DNA from: Pseudomonas typographi
GTDB lineage: Bacteria; Pseudomonadota; Gammaproteobacteria; Pseudomonadales; Pseudomonadaceae
Reading direction: 5' to 3'
NCBI RefSeq assembly: GCF_014694385.1
Contig: NZ_JAAOCA010000002.1
Span: 186,001-250,000, forward strand
DNA length: 64,000 nt
In this document: piece after piece, positions 23,981 through 33,862 of the stretch
How positions within the stretch are numbered: position 1 is the stretch's first letter
Layout: the number at the start of each line of letters is the position of its first letter
Made by a program: the position numbers and the translations under genes
The notes under the pieces: model-generated
What the model saw: only the letters and a program-made list of their open reading frames with translations
Told to the model about the DNA's origin: nothing
Databases searched by the model: none

Positions 23981-25639
23981 ATGAAAATATCGCTCGTGAG
24001 TCGGTACGCGGTCTTCACATGCTGTGTGTGTTTCACGCTGTTCAGCCTGGTATTTCTCACCCTGTCCCCTTGGCTGGCCACACTAACGGCGGTGACGGCC
24101 GTGCTGAGCCTGATCGGCCTCAACGACTTGCTGCAAACCCATCATTCGGTGCGCCGTAATTATCCTATCCTCGGCAACATCCGCTACCTGATAGAAACCA
24201 TCCGCCCTGAGATTCGCCAGTACATTCTGGAGGGCGACGACGAAAAGTTACCCTTCTCCCGCGCGCAACGCTCCATCGTTTACCAGCGGGCGAAAAACCA
24301 GCCCGCGGAAAAGGCCTTCGGCACCCTGACGGACGTGTATAAGCCTGGCTTCGAGTTCATCAGCCACTCCATGCTGCCCAGCGACGCTTGCGACCCCACG
24401 CAGTTTCGCGTGGTGATTGGTGGCCCGGCATGCCAGCAGCCGTACAGCGCATCGGTGTTCAACATTTCGGCGATGAGCTTTGGCGCGCTCAGCGCCAATG
24501 CCATTCGCGCTTTGAACAAAGGGGCAAAACTGGGCAATTTCGCCCACGATACCGGCGAAGGTAGCATCAGCCCTTACCATCGCGAGTTCAATGGCGACCT
24601 GATCTGGGAAATCGGCAGCGGCTATTTCGGCTGCCGCACCCCTGGCGGTGAATTCGACCCGGTGCGCTTCGCCGAACAGGCACGCCAGCCACAGGTGAAG
24701 ATGATCGAAATCAAGATGAGCCAGGGGGCCAAGCCTGGGCACGGTGGCATCCTTCCCAAACACAAAGTGACCGAGGAAATCGCCAGCACCCGTGGGGTGC
24801 CGCTGGGCGAGGATTGCATCTCGCCTTCACGCCACTCGGCGTTCAGCAACCCGGTGGAGCTGCTGTACTTTATCGCTCAACTACGCGAGCTTTGCGGCGG
24901 CAAACCGGTGGGTTTCAAACTGTGCCTGGGCCACCCCTGGGAATTCATGGCCATCGTCAAGGCCATGCTGGCTACCGGTATCCAGCCGGATTTCATCGTG
25001 GTCGATGGCAAGGAAGGCGGCACCGGGGCCGCGCCTCGCGAATTTACCGATAACATGGGCATGCCGATGCGCGAAGGGCTGCTGTTTGTACACAATACTT
25101 TGGTCGGCGCTGGGTTGCGCAGCCAGATCAAGGTGGGCGCAGCGGGCAAGATCGTCAGCGCTTTCGACATTGCCAGCGTGTTGGCCATTGGTGCCGATTG
25201 GGTCAACTCGGCACGTGGTTTCATGTTTTCCATCGGCTGCATCCAGTCGCAAAGCTGCCACACCAACAAATGCCCCACCGGCGTTGCCACCCAAGACCGG
25301 CTGCGCCAGCGCGCACTGCAGGTACCAGACAAAGCTGAGCGCGTTCACAGCTTTCACCGCAATACGTTGGTGGCGCTGGGTGAGATGCTGAGCGCCGCAG
25401 GCTTGAGCCACCCCTCGCAACTGGAACCAAAGCACTTGGTACGGCGCATGACCACCACCGAAGTTCGGCTGTTTTCTCAGATCCATGTATTTCTGGAGCC
25501 AGGCGAGTTGCTGGGCCAGTCGATAAGTGCGGAGTTCTATGGGCGGATGTGGCGCATGGCGCAGGCGGATAGTTTTTCCCCGCTCGCGCTGGCGGCCCCG
25601 TCGAAGGCCGACCGGTTGGAGGCGGCCGCGAATGTTTAA
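23981..25639 (+). CDS. membrane-anchored FMN-binding glutamate synthase-like protein
   Basis: 552 residues from the ATG at 23981. Two hydrophobic segments at residues about 9-50 (VFTCCVCFTLFSLVFLTL and the following stretch) anchor it in the inner membrane. The remainder is the GltB synthase-type FMN barrel: FNISAMSFGALSANAIRALNKGAKLG, SQGAKPGHGGILPKHKVT, IVVDGKEGGTGAAP and the iron-sulfur cysteines in CIQSQSCHTNKCPTGVATQD. No glutaminase domain is present, so ammonia or another donor would be used. The physiological reaction of these short stand-alone forms is poorly known. It is distinct from the biosynthetic gltBD pair. Confidence 0.88.
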   Translation: MKISLVSRYAVFTCCVCFTLFSLVFLTLSPWLATLTAVTAVLSLIGLNDLLQTHHSVRRNYPILGNIRYLIETIRPEIRQYILEGDDEKLPFSRAQRSIVYQRAKNQPAEKAFGTLTDVYKPGFEFISHSMLPSDACDPTQFRVVIGGPACQQPYSASVFNISAMSFGALSANAIRALNKGAKLGNFAHDTGEGSISPYHREFNGDLIWEIGSGYFGCRTPGGEFDPVRFAEQARQPQVKMIEIKMSQGAKPGHGGILPKHKVTEEIASTRGVPLGEDCISPSRHSAFSNPVELLYFIAQLRELCGGKPVGFKLCLGHPWEFMAIVKAMLATGIQPDFIVVDGKEGGTGAAPREFTDNMGMPMREGLLFVHNTLVGAGLRSQIKVGAAGKIVSAFDIASVLAIGADWVNSARGFMFSIGCIQSQSCHTNKCPTGVATQDRLRQRALQVPDKAERVHSFHRNTLVALGEMLSAAGLSHPSQLEPKHLVRRMTTTEVRLFSQIHVFLEPGELLGQSISAEFYGRMWRMAQADSFSPLALAAPSKADRLEAAANV

Positions 25640-25664
25640 CAGTGCTGGGGTTGTGTGCGAAACG

Positions 25665-26258
25665 CTAGTCACCCAGCGACAGCGGGAACGGTACGAAACC
25701 AAAATGGTTCTGCACCAAGTAGCGGTGCAATTCCGCCTCCAGGAAGTAGGCGAATGACGCGGTGATCCCAGAGATAGGCCGGTAGGTGGGGTACATCAGC
25801 CAAAGGTCGAAATACACCGCGGGGCTGATAGGTTTAACCACTATTTCCTGGGCGCTGAACCCTCGGGTAGAGAACGGCTCGACGATCGACACGCCCGCCC
25901 CACTGGCCACCAGTTGGCAGGCCGCTTCCGACATTTGCGTTTCAGCCACGATGATCCGCTGCCGGTCCCGCCCACGGAAGAATTGATCGACCAGAAAGCG
26001 TGTACGGTCCTCGGTGCTCAAGGCGATGAAGGGTTCACCCTCCAGGTCCCGTGGCGTAATGATGCCCTTGTCTTTCAAGGAATGATCGGCCGGCAACACA
26101 CACACGCCCTCTACCTGCATCAGCCGGCGAAATTCGAGCCCTGGCCGGTCTTGCGCCAGCAGGCCGATGCCGATGTCGCTTTTTTGCGCGCTGACCCAAT
26201 CGACCATGAACTGTGAGCTTCGACTTGTCAGCAGCGGCCCGTTATCCGTTACCTCTCT
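25665..26258 (-). pseudogene. LysR regulator remnant lacking the DNA-binding domain
   Basis: Open frame of about 197 codons from just after a TGA at 26259 down to the stop at 25665; the first ATG is at 26207. It encodes only the effector-binding domain: SRSSQFMVDWVSAQKSDIGIGLL, ASGAGVSIVEPFSTRG and FAYFLEAELHRYLV. The roughly 100-residue helix-turn-helix and linker are missing, and no matching fragment was found in other frames upstream. It is therefore a 5'-deleted gene, probably non-functional for DNA binding. It is convergent with the glutamate-synthase-like gene. Confidence 0.75.
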
Positions 26259-26308
26259 TCAGGTCGGCGCCTTGACTGTTGGCTGTTGCGCGGCGCATCC
26301 GAAAACCT

Positions 26309-26950
26309 TCAGCCGGGGTAAAGCAGTGCCCTCCACAGGGTTTTCATGCGCTGCGAAAAAAGTTGGCTGGAGAATACTTCTACGTCGAACTGCTCGATGA
26401 AGGGCCGCAACGAAAGTGTCAGCGCGATGGCACCGGAAAGGTTATAAAAAAACAAATTTCCATTAACGCCTTTAAGGAATCCGTCGTGGATGGCTTGCTC
26501 AACCGTTGGCAGAAAAACTTCTTGGACAGGCTTTATTAGGCGTTCGTACAGGTAATGGAATCGGGCGTCTTGTTGGGCGACCTCTTTGAGAACGAACATC
26601 GACATTTCGGGGGCGTCTGCGGAGAAATCGATCATTTGATCGATGGCGTGCAAAAGCCGCTCCATGGAGGTCGCGCCAGTAGCGTCCACAGGGTTTCGGG
26701 GTCGGCTCAGTTGCCCGACAAATTGGCCGGCAATGTCATCGACCACTGCTTTCCAAAGTTCTAGTTTGGCGCCGTGCCGGTGCGCGATCAAAGCGACATC
26801 GACATTTGCGGTGGCGGCGATGCGCCGCAAGCTAGCGCCTTCGAAACCGTGCGCGGCGAACGACCTCAGCGCCGCTTGAATAATCGCGTCGGGTTTGACC
26901 GCACAGGCTTTGGGCGGCCGGCCTCGCCGTTTGGAGGGCGCATTAGGCAT
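26309..26950 (-). CDS. TetR family regulator, likely controls the adjacent ABC exporter
   Basis: 213 residues from the ATG at 26950 (AGGAA upstream). A basic N-terminal arm SKRRGRPPK precedes the helix-turn-helix AIIQAALRSFAAHGFEGASLRRIAATANVDVALIAHRHGAKLELWKAV. The C-terminal domain is all-helical and likely binds a small ligand (CerR/AefR-like length). It is divergent from the efflux operon starting at 27304 with palindromes in between, which supports local repression of that pump. Confidence 0.85.
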   Translation of the reverse strand: MPNAPSKRRGRPPKACAVKPDAIIQAALRSFAAHGFEGASLRRIAATANVDVALIAHRHGAKLELWKAVVDDIAGQFVGQLSRPRNPVDATGATSMERLLHAIDQMIDFSADAPEMSMFVLKEVAQQDARFHYLYERLIKPVQEVFLPTVEQAIHDGFLKGVNGNLFFYNLSGAIALTLSLRPFIEQFDVEVFSSQLFSQRMKTLWRALLYPG

Positions 26951-27303
26951 TCGTTCAATGTTCCTGGGGGATGGACAGTTTGGTTGACATGCATGGCAAT
27001 GCAACGCTTTAATCAACGGTCGATGAATTAATATTCATAGTTCCACCATCATAGCGCTAATCATCGATGCGCTTGGCTGTCGGCGTTGGCGTCGGCGGCT
27101 TTTAAAAGCCGCTAATGCATTGTTTTGTAGGGATCGCTTAACAAGCCCCTGGTACATGATCTTGATGGCCGCAGGCAGGCGGCGAAGCACTTGATTTCAG
27201 CCGCCTAGCGCTCCGTTGGGTGTCGTCAGCGCCTTCCCTAGGGTTTGGGGGGCGGATGGCTCCTGTTTTCGTCATTCATATGGGGTAATGGAGTGTGGCG
27301 GTA
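26951..27303. promoter_or_regulatory. Divergent region with two palindromes between TetR and exporter operon
   Basis: 353 bases without a gene. ATGAAT-TAAT-ATTCAT at 27023-27038 is a 16-base inverted repeat close to the TetR start. GCGGCTTTTAAAAGCCGC at 27095-27112 is a perfect 18-base palindrome between the two genes. Either could be the TetR operator. The region is AT-richer than its flanks around 27020-27060. Confidence 0.5.
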
Positions 27304-28824
27304 ATGCTGGCCAACGCGCAGAAAACGGCATTGTGCAAACGGCACCTGGCGTTTTTAAAAACGCTGCCAGGGCGTCTACCCGGCAAGGAAGCGCTGATAG
27401 CCTCGTTTGCTTTGCTGATGGTGGGTTGCGCTTCAATGGCGCCCCCGAATGTGGCCGTGCCGCTACCGGTTTCGGCGGCGTACCCGGTCACCCCAGAGCA
27501 CCCGGCGGGAGCGCCAGAAGCTAATGCCGCTGCCCTTTCATGGCAAGCGTTTTTAACCGATGCGCAATTGCGCGCCCTGGTTCAATTAGCGTTGGATAAC
27601 AACCGCGACTTGCGCGTTGCCGTAGCTCGAGTCGAACAGTCCCGCGCCCGTTACGGGATCCAGCGGGCGGACCTATTCCCCTCAGTGGGCCTGAATGCTG
27701 ACGGCAGTAACGAACGGGTCCCGCACGACCTGAGCCTAACCGGGCAGCCGGAAATCAACCACCAGTATCAGGCCGGTGTCGGGTTTAACACGTGGGAGCT
27801 GGATTTCTGGGGTCGGATACGCAGCCTGCGGGATGCCGCATTGGATAATTATCTCGCCTCGGACGCAGGGCGGCGCGCCGTTGAATTGAGCGTGATCAGT
27901 GAAGTCGCGGATGCTTACCTTCAGCTTCGCGAGCTTGATGAACGCTTGGCCCTGGCGCACCGTACGGTCGAAACCAGGGAAGCATCGCTGGCTATTTTCA
28001 CCCGCCGGGTCGCGGTGGGTTCAACGTCTCAGTTGGACCTCACACAAGTCCAATCGCTATTGCAACAAGCCCACACCTTGGTTGCGCAGTTGGAACAGTC
28101 TAGGGCGGTTCAAGTGCATGCGCTTGAAATGCTCGTCGGCAAGCCCGTCGATTTGCGCCCCGAAGCGTCTCGGTCGGATACGTCGATTTTGGCTGAAATG
28201 GCCCCTGGGTTGCCGTCTGATCTTTTGATAAACCGGCCCGACATCGTCCAGGCCGAGTACCTCTTAAAAGCTTCCAACGCGAATATCGGCGCGGCCCGTG
28301 CGGCTTTTTTCCCGCGCATTGTGCTGACGGGCTCGGCGGGAACCGCCAGTGCAGAGCTTGATAATCTTTTTGCCGCGGGCAGCGGCGCCTGGAATTTCGC
28401 ACCGAGTATTTCCCTGCCGATATTCGATGCTGGCCGCAACCGCAGCAACCTGGCCTTGGCCCAGGCGCAACGCGAAGAAACCGTGGCGCAATACGAACAG
28501 AGTATTCAGGCGGCCTTTCGCGACGTGGCCGATGCATTGACCGACCGCCACTGGCTCAACGAACAAGTGCTCACTTTGCAGACTACACAAAGCGTGCAGC
28601 TTGAGCGCGCGCGCTTGGCCAAATTACGTTATGACAGTGGTGCCGCAGCTTTTCTTGAAGTCCTCGATGCCGAGCGTGACCTGCTGGACGTAGAGCAACA
28701 GTTGGTGCAACGGCGGCGCGAATTGCTCTCCAGCCAAGTCGCTTTATACAACGCATTAGGTGGAGGCCAAGCGGCAATCGCGCTGAGCGCCGCAAGCCCG
28801 AAACCTGAACGTAACGCCCAATGA
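27304..28824 (+). CDS. outer-membrane efflux lipoprotein (NodT/OprM family)
   Basis: 506 residues from the ATG at 27304, chosen over a GTG at 27295 because GGAG is spaced ten bases away. A lipobox LLMVGC lies near residue 42, behind a long N-terminal leader. The OEP repeats are seen in ALSWQAFLTDAQLRALVQLALDNNRDLRVAVARVEQSRARYGI and RPDIVQAEYLLKASNANIGAARAAFFPRI. It forms the trimeric outer-membrane duct. It leads an operon with a membrane-fusion protein and an RbbA-type ABC exporter, giving a complete envelope-spanning pump. Confidence 0.9.
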   Translation: MLANAQKTALCKRHLAFLKTLPGRLPGKEALIASFALLMVGCASMAPPNVAVPLPVSAAYPVTPEHPAGAPEANAAALSWQAFLTDAQLRALVQLALDNNRDLRVAVARVEQSRARYGIQRADLFPSVGLNADGSNERVPHDLSLTGQPEINHQYQAGVGFNTWELDFWGRIRSLRDAALDNYLASDAGRRAVELSVISEVADAYLQLRELDERLALAHRTVETREASLAIFTRRVAVGSTSQLDLTQVQSLLQQAHTLVAQLEQSRAVQVHALEMLVGKPVDLRPEASRSDTSILAEMAPGLPSDLLINRPDIVQAEYLLKASNANIGAARAAFFPRIVLTGSAGTASAELDNLFAAGSGAWNFAPSISLPIFDAGRNRSNLALAQAQREETVAQYEQSIQAAFRDVADALTDRHWLNEQVLTLQTTQSVQLERARLAKLRYDSGAAAFLEVLDAERDLLDVEQQLVQRRRELLSSQVALYNALGGGQAAIALSAASPKPERNAQ

Positions 28825-28839
28825 ACAAGGTCGCAATTC

Positions 28840-29910
28840 ATGAAAGTGCCCGGTAAGAAGCTGATAGTGCCATTAGGCATCGTCGTAGTAGTGGTGGCAG
28901 GCTGGTTTATTTGGAAAGCGCTGAACCCCGTTGGGTTTGGTGATGGCTTTGCCAGCGGCAATGGTCGTATCGAAGCCACCGAGGTTGATGTTTCGACTAA
29001 GTTGGCCGGGCGTTTGGACGACATTCTGGTGCAGGAGGGCGACTTCGTGGAGGCCGGCCAGCGTTTGGCCAATATGCAGGTTCAAGTGCTCACAGCCCAG
29101 CGTGACGAAGCCGCTGCCCAGCACCAACAGGCGATCAACACGGTGTTAGGCGCCAAGGCGCAGGTACTGGTGCGCCAAAGCGACAAACTGGCCGCCCAGG
29201 CGCTGGTGGCGCAACGCCAAAGTGAATGGGACGCCATGAAGCGGCGGCTCAAACGCTCGGAAATGCTCTCCCGCGAAGGCGCTTTATCGACCCAAGAATA
29301 TGACGACGACCGGGCCAACGAACGCAGCGCACAAGCGGCACTTAGCGCTGCGCAGGCGCAAGTCGCGGCCGCCCAGGCCAATATCGAAGCAGCACAAGCA
29401 GAAGTGGTCGGGGCGCAATCGGCAGTGGCCGCCGGCCTCGCTACCGTTGCCCGCGTAGAGGCCGACATTACCGATAGCCAGTTGGTCGCGCCGCGCGCTG
29501 GGCGTGTGCAATACCGTATCGCGCAACCGGGCGAAGTGCTTGCCGCGGGCGGCAAGGTACTCAACCTGGTCGACCTTTCAGACGTGTACCTTACGTTCTT
29601 CCTACCCGAAGCGGTCGCCGGGCGCGTCGCCATGGGCAGTGACGTCAGGATCATCCTCGATGCCGCGCCCCAGTACGTGATACCGGCCAAGGTGTCATTC
29701 GTGGCCAGTGTTGCGCAGTTCACCCCGAAAACCGTCGAAACGGCCAGCGAACGGCAAAAGTTGATGTTTCGCGTCAAAGCGCAGATCGACCGCGACCTGT
29801 TACTGCAAAACCTTAAGCAGATCAAAACCGGCTTGCCCGGCGTGGCCTGGGTCAAGCTCGACCCGCAAGCTGAGTGGCCGGCCGAGTTGGCAGTGAAAGT
29901 TTCCAAATGA
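28840..29910 (+). CDS. HlyD family membrane-fusion protein (YhiI-like)
   Basis: 356 residues with one N-terminal membrane segment ([18 protein letters not shown]). A lipoyl half-motif [33 protein letters not shown] follows, then a long Ala/Gln-rich coiled-coil hairpin (residues about 85-210), the second lipoyl half [25 protein letters not shown] and a beta-barrel domain. It links the inner-membrane ABC exporter to the outer-membrane factor encoded just upstream. Its stop overlaps the next start (ATGA). Confidence 0.92.
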   Translation: MKVPGKKLIVPLGIVVVVVAGWFIWKALNPVGFGDGFASGNGRIEATEVDVSTKLAGRLDDILVQEGDFVEAGQRLANMQVQVLTAQRDEAAAQHQQAINTVLGAKAQVLVRQSDKLAAQALVAQRQSEWDAMKRRLKRSEMLSREGALSTQEYDDDRANERSAQAALSAAQAQVAAAQANIEAAQAEVVGAQSAVAAGLATVARVEADITDSQLVAPRAGRVQYRIAQPGEVLAAGGKVLNLVDLSDVYLTFFLPEAVAGRVAMGSDVRIILDAAPQYVIPAKVSFVASVAQFTPKTVETASERQKLMFRVKAQIDRDLLLQNLKQIKTGLPGVAWVKLDPQAEWPAELAVKVSK

Positions 29911-32672
29911 CCGCCGACCCTCAAGCCGGCCCGGTGCTCAACGTCGCCAGCGTCAAGGATGTGGTGCTTACCTACGGTAAAACCCAGGCGCTGGCCGGGG
30001 TTACCTTGGATGTTCCCGCTGGGCAAATGGTCGGGCTTATCGGGCCAGACGGCGTGGGTAAATCCAGCTTGCTGTCGCTGCTGGCAGGTGCCAGGGCGAT
30101 ACAGCAAGGGCAGGTCAACGTATTGGCGGGCGACATGAGCCAGGCCGCGCACCGCAACCTGGTGTGCCCACGGATCGCCTACATGCCACAGGGCTTGGGC
30201 AAAAACCTCTACCCAACCTTGTCGGTCGAAGAGAACCTGCAGTTCTTCGCCCGCCTGTTTGGCCATGACGCCGCCGAGCGCCGGCGGCGTATCGATGATC
30301 TTACCCGCAGCACCGGGTTGTTTTCATTCCTGGCGCGGCCTGCTGGCAAGTTGTCAGGTGGTATGAAGCAAAAGCTGGGGCTGTGCTGCGCACTGATCCA
30401 CGACCCCGACCTGTTGATACTCGACGAGCCCACCACCGGCGTCGACCCCCTGGCCCGCGCCCAGTTCTGGGACCTGATAGGCAGCATCCGCCAGCAGCGC
30501 CCTGGCATGAGTGTGATCGTGGCCACCGCTTACATGGATGAGGCGCAGCGGTTCAATTGGCTGGTTGCCATGGACGCCGGCAAGGTCTTGGCAACGGGTA
30601 CACCGGAGCAATTGCTGCTTAGTACGCAGTCCCATAATCTGGAGGCGGCCTTTATCGCCTTGCTGCCGGAGGAAAAGCGCCGAGGGCACCAGCCGGTCAA
30701 CATTACCCCCTTGGAAGACGTCGCCAACCCTGAGATCGCCATCGAAGCTAAAGGCTTGACCATCCGCTTTGGCGATTTCGTGGCGGTGGACCACGTGAGC
30801 TTCCGTATTCGCCGTGGTGAAATCTTTGGTTTCCTCGGCTCCAACGGTTGCGGTAAATCCACCACCATGAAGCTGCTGACCGGGCTGTTACCCGCCAGCG
30901 AGGGCACGGCAAGCCTGTTCGGCCGCGAAGTGGACCCCGACGACATCGGTACCCGGCGCAGGGTCGGTTATATGTCGCAGGCGTTTTCGCTGTACAGCGA
31001 GCTCACCGTGCGGCAGAACCTGGTGCTGCATGCGCAACTGTTCCAGATGCCGGAAGCCCAGATCGGCCCGCGCATCGATGAGCTGGCGGTGCGCTTCAGC
31101 CTTGGCGAGGTACTGGAAAGCCTTCCCGAAAGCCTGCCGCTGGGGATTCGCCAGCGTTTATCCCTGGCGGTCGCGACCGTTCACCGGCCTGAGTTGCTGA
31201 TTTTGGACGAGCCTACCTCCGGCGTTGACCCGATTGCTCGCGACGGTTTCTGGAACCTGCTGATCGAAATGTCCCGTAAAGACCGGGTGACGATTTTTAT
31301 CTCCACCCACTTCATGAACGAGGCCGAACGCTGCGATCGCATTTCGTTGATGCACGCAGGCAAGGTGCTGGTCAGCGATACGCCCGGCAATATCGTTTCG
31401 CAGCGCCACGCCAGTTCGCTGGAGCAAGCGTTCATTGCCTACCTGCAAGAGGCCGCGGGCCCCGCCGATAAAGCGGTAGCCACCGACCCGGCCGCCCCAA
31501 CGGTGCAGGCCAATGCCGCGCCGGCCAAGCCAACGGGTGCGCCGAACTTCAGCGTCAGCCGCATGTTCAGCTACCTGTGGCGCGAAGCCTTGGAACTGCG
31601 GCGTGACCCGGTGCGCGCGACCTTGGCGCTGATCGGCTCATTGGTGTTGATGCTGGTGATGGGCTTTGGCTTGAGCATGGACGTGGAAAACCTCACTTAC
31701 GCCGTGCTGGACCATGACCAAACCGAATTGAGCCGCAATTATGCGCTGAACCTCTCCGGCTCCCGTTACTTCAAAGAAATGCCGCCGTTGGTGGACTATC
31801 AGGACCTCGACTCGCGCATGCGCAGCTCGAAGATCACCTTGGCGATCGAGATACCCCCGGGTTTCGGCCGCGACCTGCAGCGGGGTGCGCCGGTGCAAAT
31901 TGCGGCCTGGATCGACGGCGCGATGCCGTCCAGGGCCGAGACGATACAGGGCTATGTACAGGGTATGCACCAGGTGTGGTTGCAGGATCAGGCGTTACAT
32001 CGATTGGGCACCTCCAGCAGTGACAGTTCGGTCAGCATCCAAACCCGCTATCGCTACAACCCCGACGTAAAAAGCCTCCCGGCGATGGTGCCGGCGATCA
32101 TTCCGCTGCTGTTGTTGATGTTGCCGGCCATGCTCACGGCGCTGTCTGTCGTGCGTGAGAAGGAACTGGGTTCAATCATTAATTTGTATGTTACCCCGGT
32201 GACGCGGACCGAGTTTTTGCTGGGTAAACAGTTGCCCTACGTGGCGCTGGCGATGGTTAACTTTCTGTTGATGACGTTAATGGCCGTGACCCTGTTCGAT
32301 GTTCCGGTCAAGGGCAGTTTCCTGACCCTTCTGCTGGCTGCATTAATTTACAACTTCATCGCCACCGGCATTGGGCTGTTGGCGTCAACGCTGACCAGCA
32401 GCCAGATTGCGGCGATGTTTTTCACCATGATCGGCACCATGATCCCTGCGATTCAATTCGCCGGCCTGCTCAACCCGGTGTCTTCGTTGGAGGGCGCGGC
32501 GAAATTCGTCGGTGAGATCTACCCGGCGACTCACATGCTGAATATCAGCCGCGGCGTGTTTGGCAAATCCTTGGGCTTCGCCGACCTGCACAATGAATTC
32601 TGGCCGCTGTTGGTCGCGGTGCCGTTGATTCTGATGCTGACGGTTGCCCTGCTCAAGAAACAGGACCGCTGA
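29907..32672 (+). CDS. rbbA: ABC exporter: two ATPase domains fused to a permease (RbbA/YhiH type)
   Basis: 921 residues. ATPase 1: Walker [10 protein letters not shown], signature [10 protein letters not shown], Walker [14 protein letters not shown]. ATPase 2: Walker [10 protein letters not shown], Walker [14 protein letters not shown], with the signature region degenerate as [14 protein letters not shown]. An Ala/Pro-rich linker (about residues 525-560) leads to an ABC-2 permease with six hydrophobic segments and a large periplasmic loop. In E. coli RbbA is also described as ribosome-associated. Operon context here (outer-membrane factor, HlyD, second permease) argues for an exporter. Substrate unknown. 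Confidence 0.9.
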   Translation: MTADPQAGPVLNVASVKDVVLTYGKTQALAGVTLDVPAGQMVGLIGPDGVGKSSLLSLLAGARAIQQGQVNVLAGDMSQAAHRNLVCPRIAYMPQGLGKNLYPTLSVEENLQFFARLFGHDAAERRRRIDDLTRSTGLFSFLARPAGKLSGGMKQKLGLCCALIHDPDLLILDEPTTGVDPLARAQFWDLIGSIRQQRPGMSVIVATAYMDEAQRFNWLVAMDAGKVLATGTPEQLLLSTQSHNLEAAFIALLPEEKRRGHQPVNITPLEDVANPEIAIEAKGLTIRFGDFVAVDHVSFRIRRGEIFGFLGSNGCGKSTTMKLLTGLLPASEGTASLFGREVDPDDIGTRRRVGYMSQAFSLYSELTVRQNLVLHAQLFQMPEAQIGPRIDELAVRFSLGEVLESLPESLPLGIRQRLSLAVATVHRPELLILDEPTSGVDPIARDGFWNLLIEMSRKDRVTIFISTHFMNEAERCDRISLMHAGKVLVSDTPGNIVSQRHASSLEQAFIAYLQEAAGPADKAVATDPAAPTVQANAAPAKPTGAPNFSVSRMFSYLWREALELRRDPVRATLALIGSLVLMLVMGFGLSMDVENLTYAVLDHDQTELSRNYALNLSGSRYFKEMPPLVDYQDLDSRMRSSKITLAIEIPPGFGRDLQRGAPVQIAAWIDGAMPSRAETIQGYVQGMHQVWLQDQALHRLGTSSSDSSVSIQTRYRYNPDVKSLPAMVPAIIPLLLLMLPAMLTALSVVREKELGSIINLYVTPVTRTEFLLGKQLPYVALAMVNFLLMTLMAVTLFDVPVKGSFLTLLLAALIYNFIATGIGLLASTLTSSQIAAMFFTMIGTMIPAIQFAGLLNPVSSLEGAAKFVGEIYPATHMLNISRGVFGKSLGFADLHNEFWPLLVAVPLILMLTVALLKKQDR

Positions 32673-32673
32673 C

Positions 32674-33798
32674 ATGCAATCGCTGAAGAATATCTACCGC
32701 CTGGGCATCAAGGAGTTGTGGAGCCTGGTCCGCGACCCGACGATGCTGGTGCTGATCATCTATACCTTCACGGTGTCGGTGTATACCGCCGCGACGGCCC
32801 AGCCAGACGTGTTGCACATGGCGCCGATCGCGATTGTCGATGAAGACCATTCGCCGTTATCCGGGCGCATCGCCTCGGCGTTTTTTCCGCCGCAGTTCAC
32901 CCTGCCGGCGATGATTTTCCCGGAGCAGGTCGATGCCGGGCTAGATGCGGGAATCTATACGTTCACGCTCAACATTCCGCCAAAGTTTCAGCAGGACGTA
33001 TTGGCCAACCGGGCGACGGAAATTCAACTTAACGTGGACGCGACGCGCATGTCCCAGGCGTTCACCGGCAGCGGTTATATCCAACAGATCGTGAATGCGG
33101 AAATCACCGAGTTCGTGCAGCGATATCGGGGCGCGCAAGCCTCAGCGGTCGACCTGGTCATCCGCATGCGTTTCAACCCTTCTCTTGAACAGTCATGGTT
33201 CGGCGCGCTGATGCAGATCATCGACAATGTCACCATGTTGTCTATTATCCTGACCGGCGCAGCGCTTATTCGCGAGCGTGAGCACGGCACCATCGAGCAC
33301 TTGTTGGTGATGCCGGTGACCCCTCGGGAAATCATGCTGGCCAAAGTCTGGTCCATGGGCCTGGTGGTGCTTGTCGCTGCCGCCTTGTCGCTGATATTCA
33401 TCGTGCAAGGGGCGCTGCATGTGCCGATCGAGGGGTCGATTGTGTTGTTCCTGGCGGGGGCGGCCTTGCACCTGTTCGCCACCACCTCCATGGGCATATT
33501 CCTGGCGACGCTGGCGCGGAGCATGCCGCAGTTCGGCATGTTGATGATCCTGGTTTTACTGCCGCTGCAAATGCTATCGGGCGGCAGTACGCCACGGGAA
33601 AGCATGCCCGAGTTCGTGCAGAACATCATGTTGATAGCGCCTACCACGCATTTCGTCGAGCTCAGCCAGGCGATCCTTTATCGGGGCGCGGGGCTGGCGG
33701 TGGTTTGGCCTACGTTCGTCATCTTGCTGATCATCGGTTCGGTGTTGTTTACGGTGTCGCTTTCGCGCTTTCGCAAAACCATTAGCCAGATGGCTTGA
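32674..33798 (+). CDS. ABC-2 type permease (YhhJ-like)
   Basis: 374 residues starting one base after the RbbA stop. One N-terminal membrane segment (MLVLIIYTFTVSVYTAAT) is followed by a periplasmic domain, then a cluster of five C-terminal segments including EHLLVMPVTPREIMLAKVWSMGLVV. LLPLQMLSGGSTPRESMPEFVQ is typical of ABC-2 permeases. It pairs with the permease half of RbbA to form the membrane channel. It is the last obvious pump gene; a 64-base gap precedes the lipase gene. Confidence 0.9.
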   Translation: MQSLKNIYRLGIKELWSLVRDPTMLVLIIYTFTVSVYTAATAQPDVLHMAPIAIVDEDHSPLSGRIASAFFPPQFTLPAMIFPEQVDAGLDAGIYTFTLNIPPKFQQDVLANRATEIQLNVDATRMSQAFTGSGYIQQIVNAEITEFVQRYRGAQASAVDLVIRMRFNPSLEQSWFGALMQIIDNVTMLSIILTGAALIREREHGTIEHLLVMPVTPREIMLAKVWSMGLVVLVAAALSLIFIVQGALHVPIEGSIVLFLAGAALHLFATTSMGIFLATLARSMPQFGMLMILVLLPLQMLSGGSTPRESMPEFVQNIMLIAPTTHFVELSQAILYRGAGLAVVWPTFVILLIIGSVLFTVSLSRFRKTISQMA

Positions 33799-33862
33799 TA
33801 GCCACGTTTCCCCGGCGGGGGATGGGCGTGTTCTCATTCATGCACCCACCAAGGTTTTTTTT

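Noticed and set aside
29082..30266. 394-codon minus-strand frame
   Set aside because: Antisense to the HlyD and RbbA genes; Ala/Ser/Arg-rich with no motifs.
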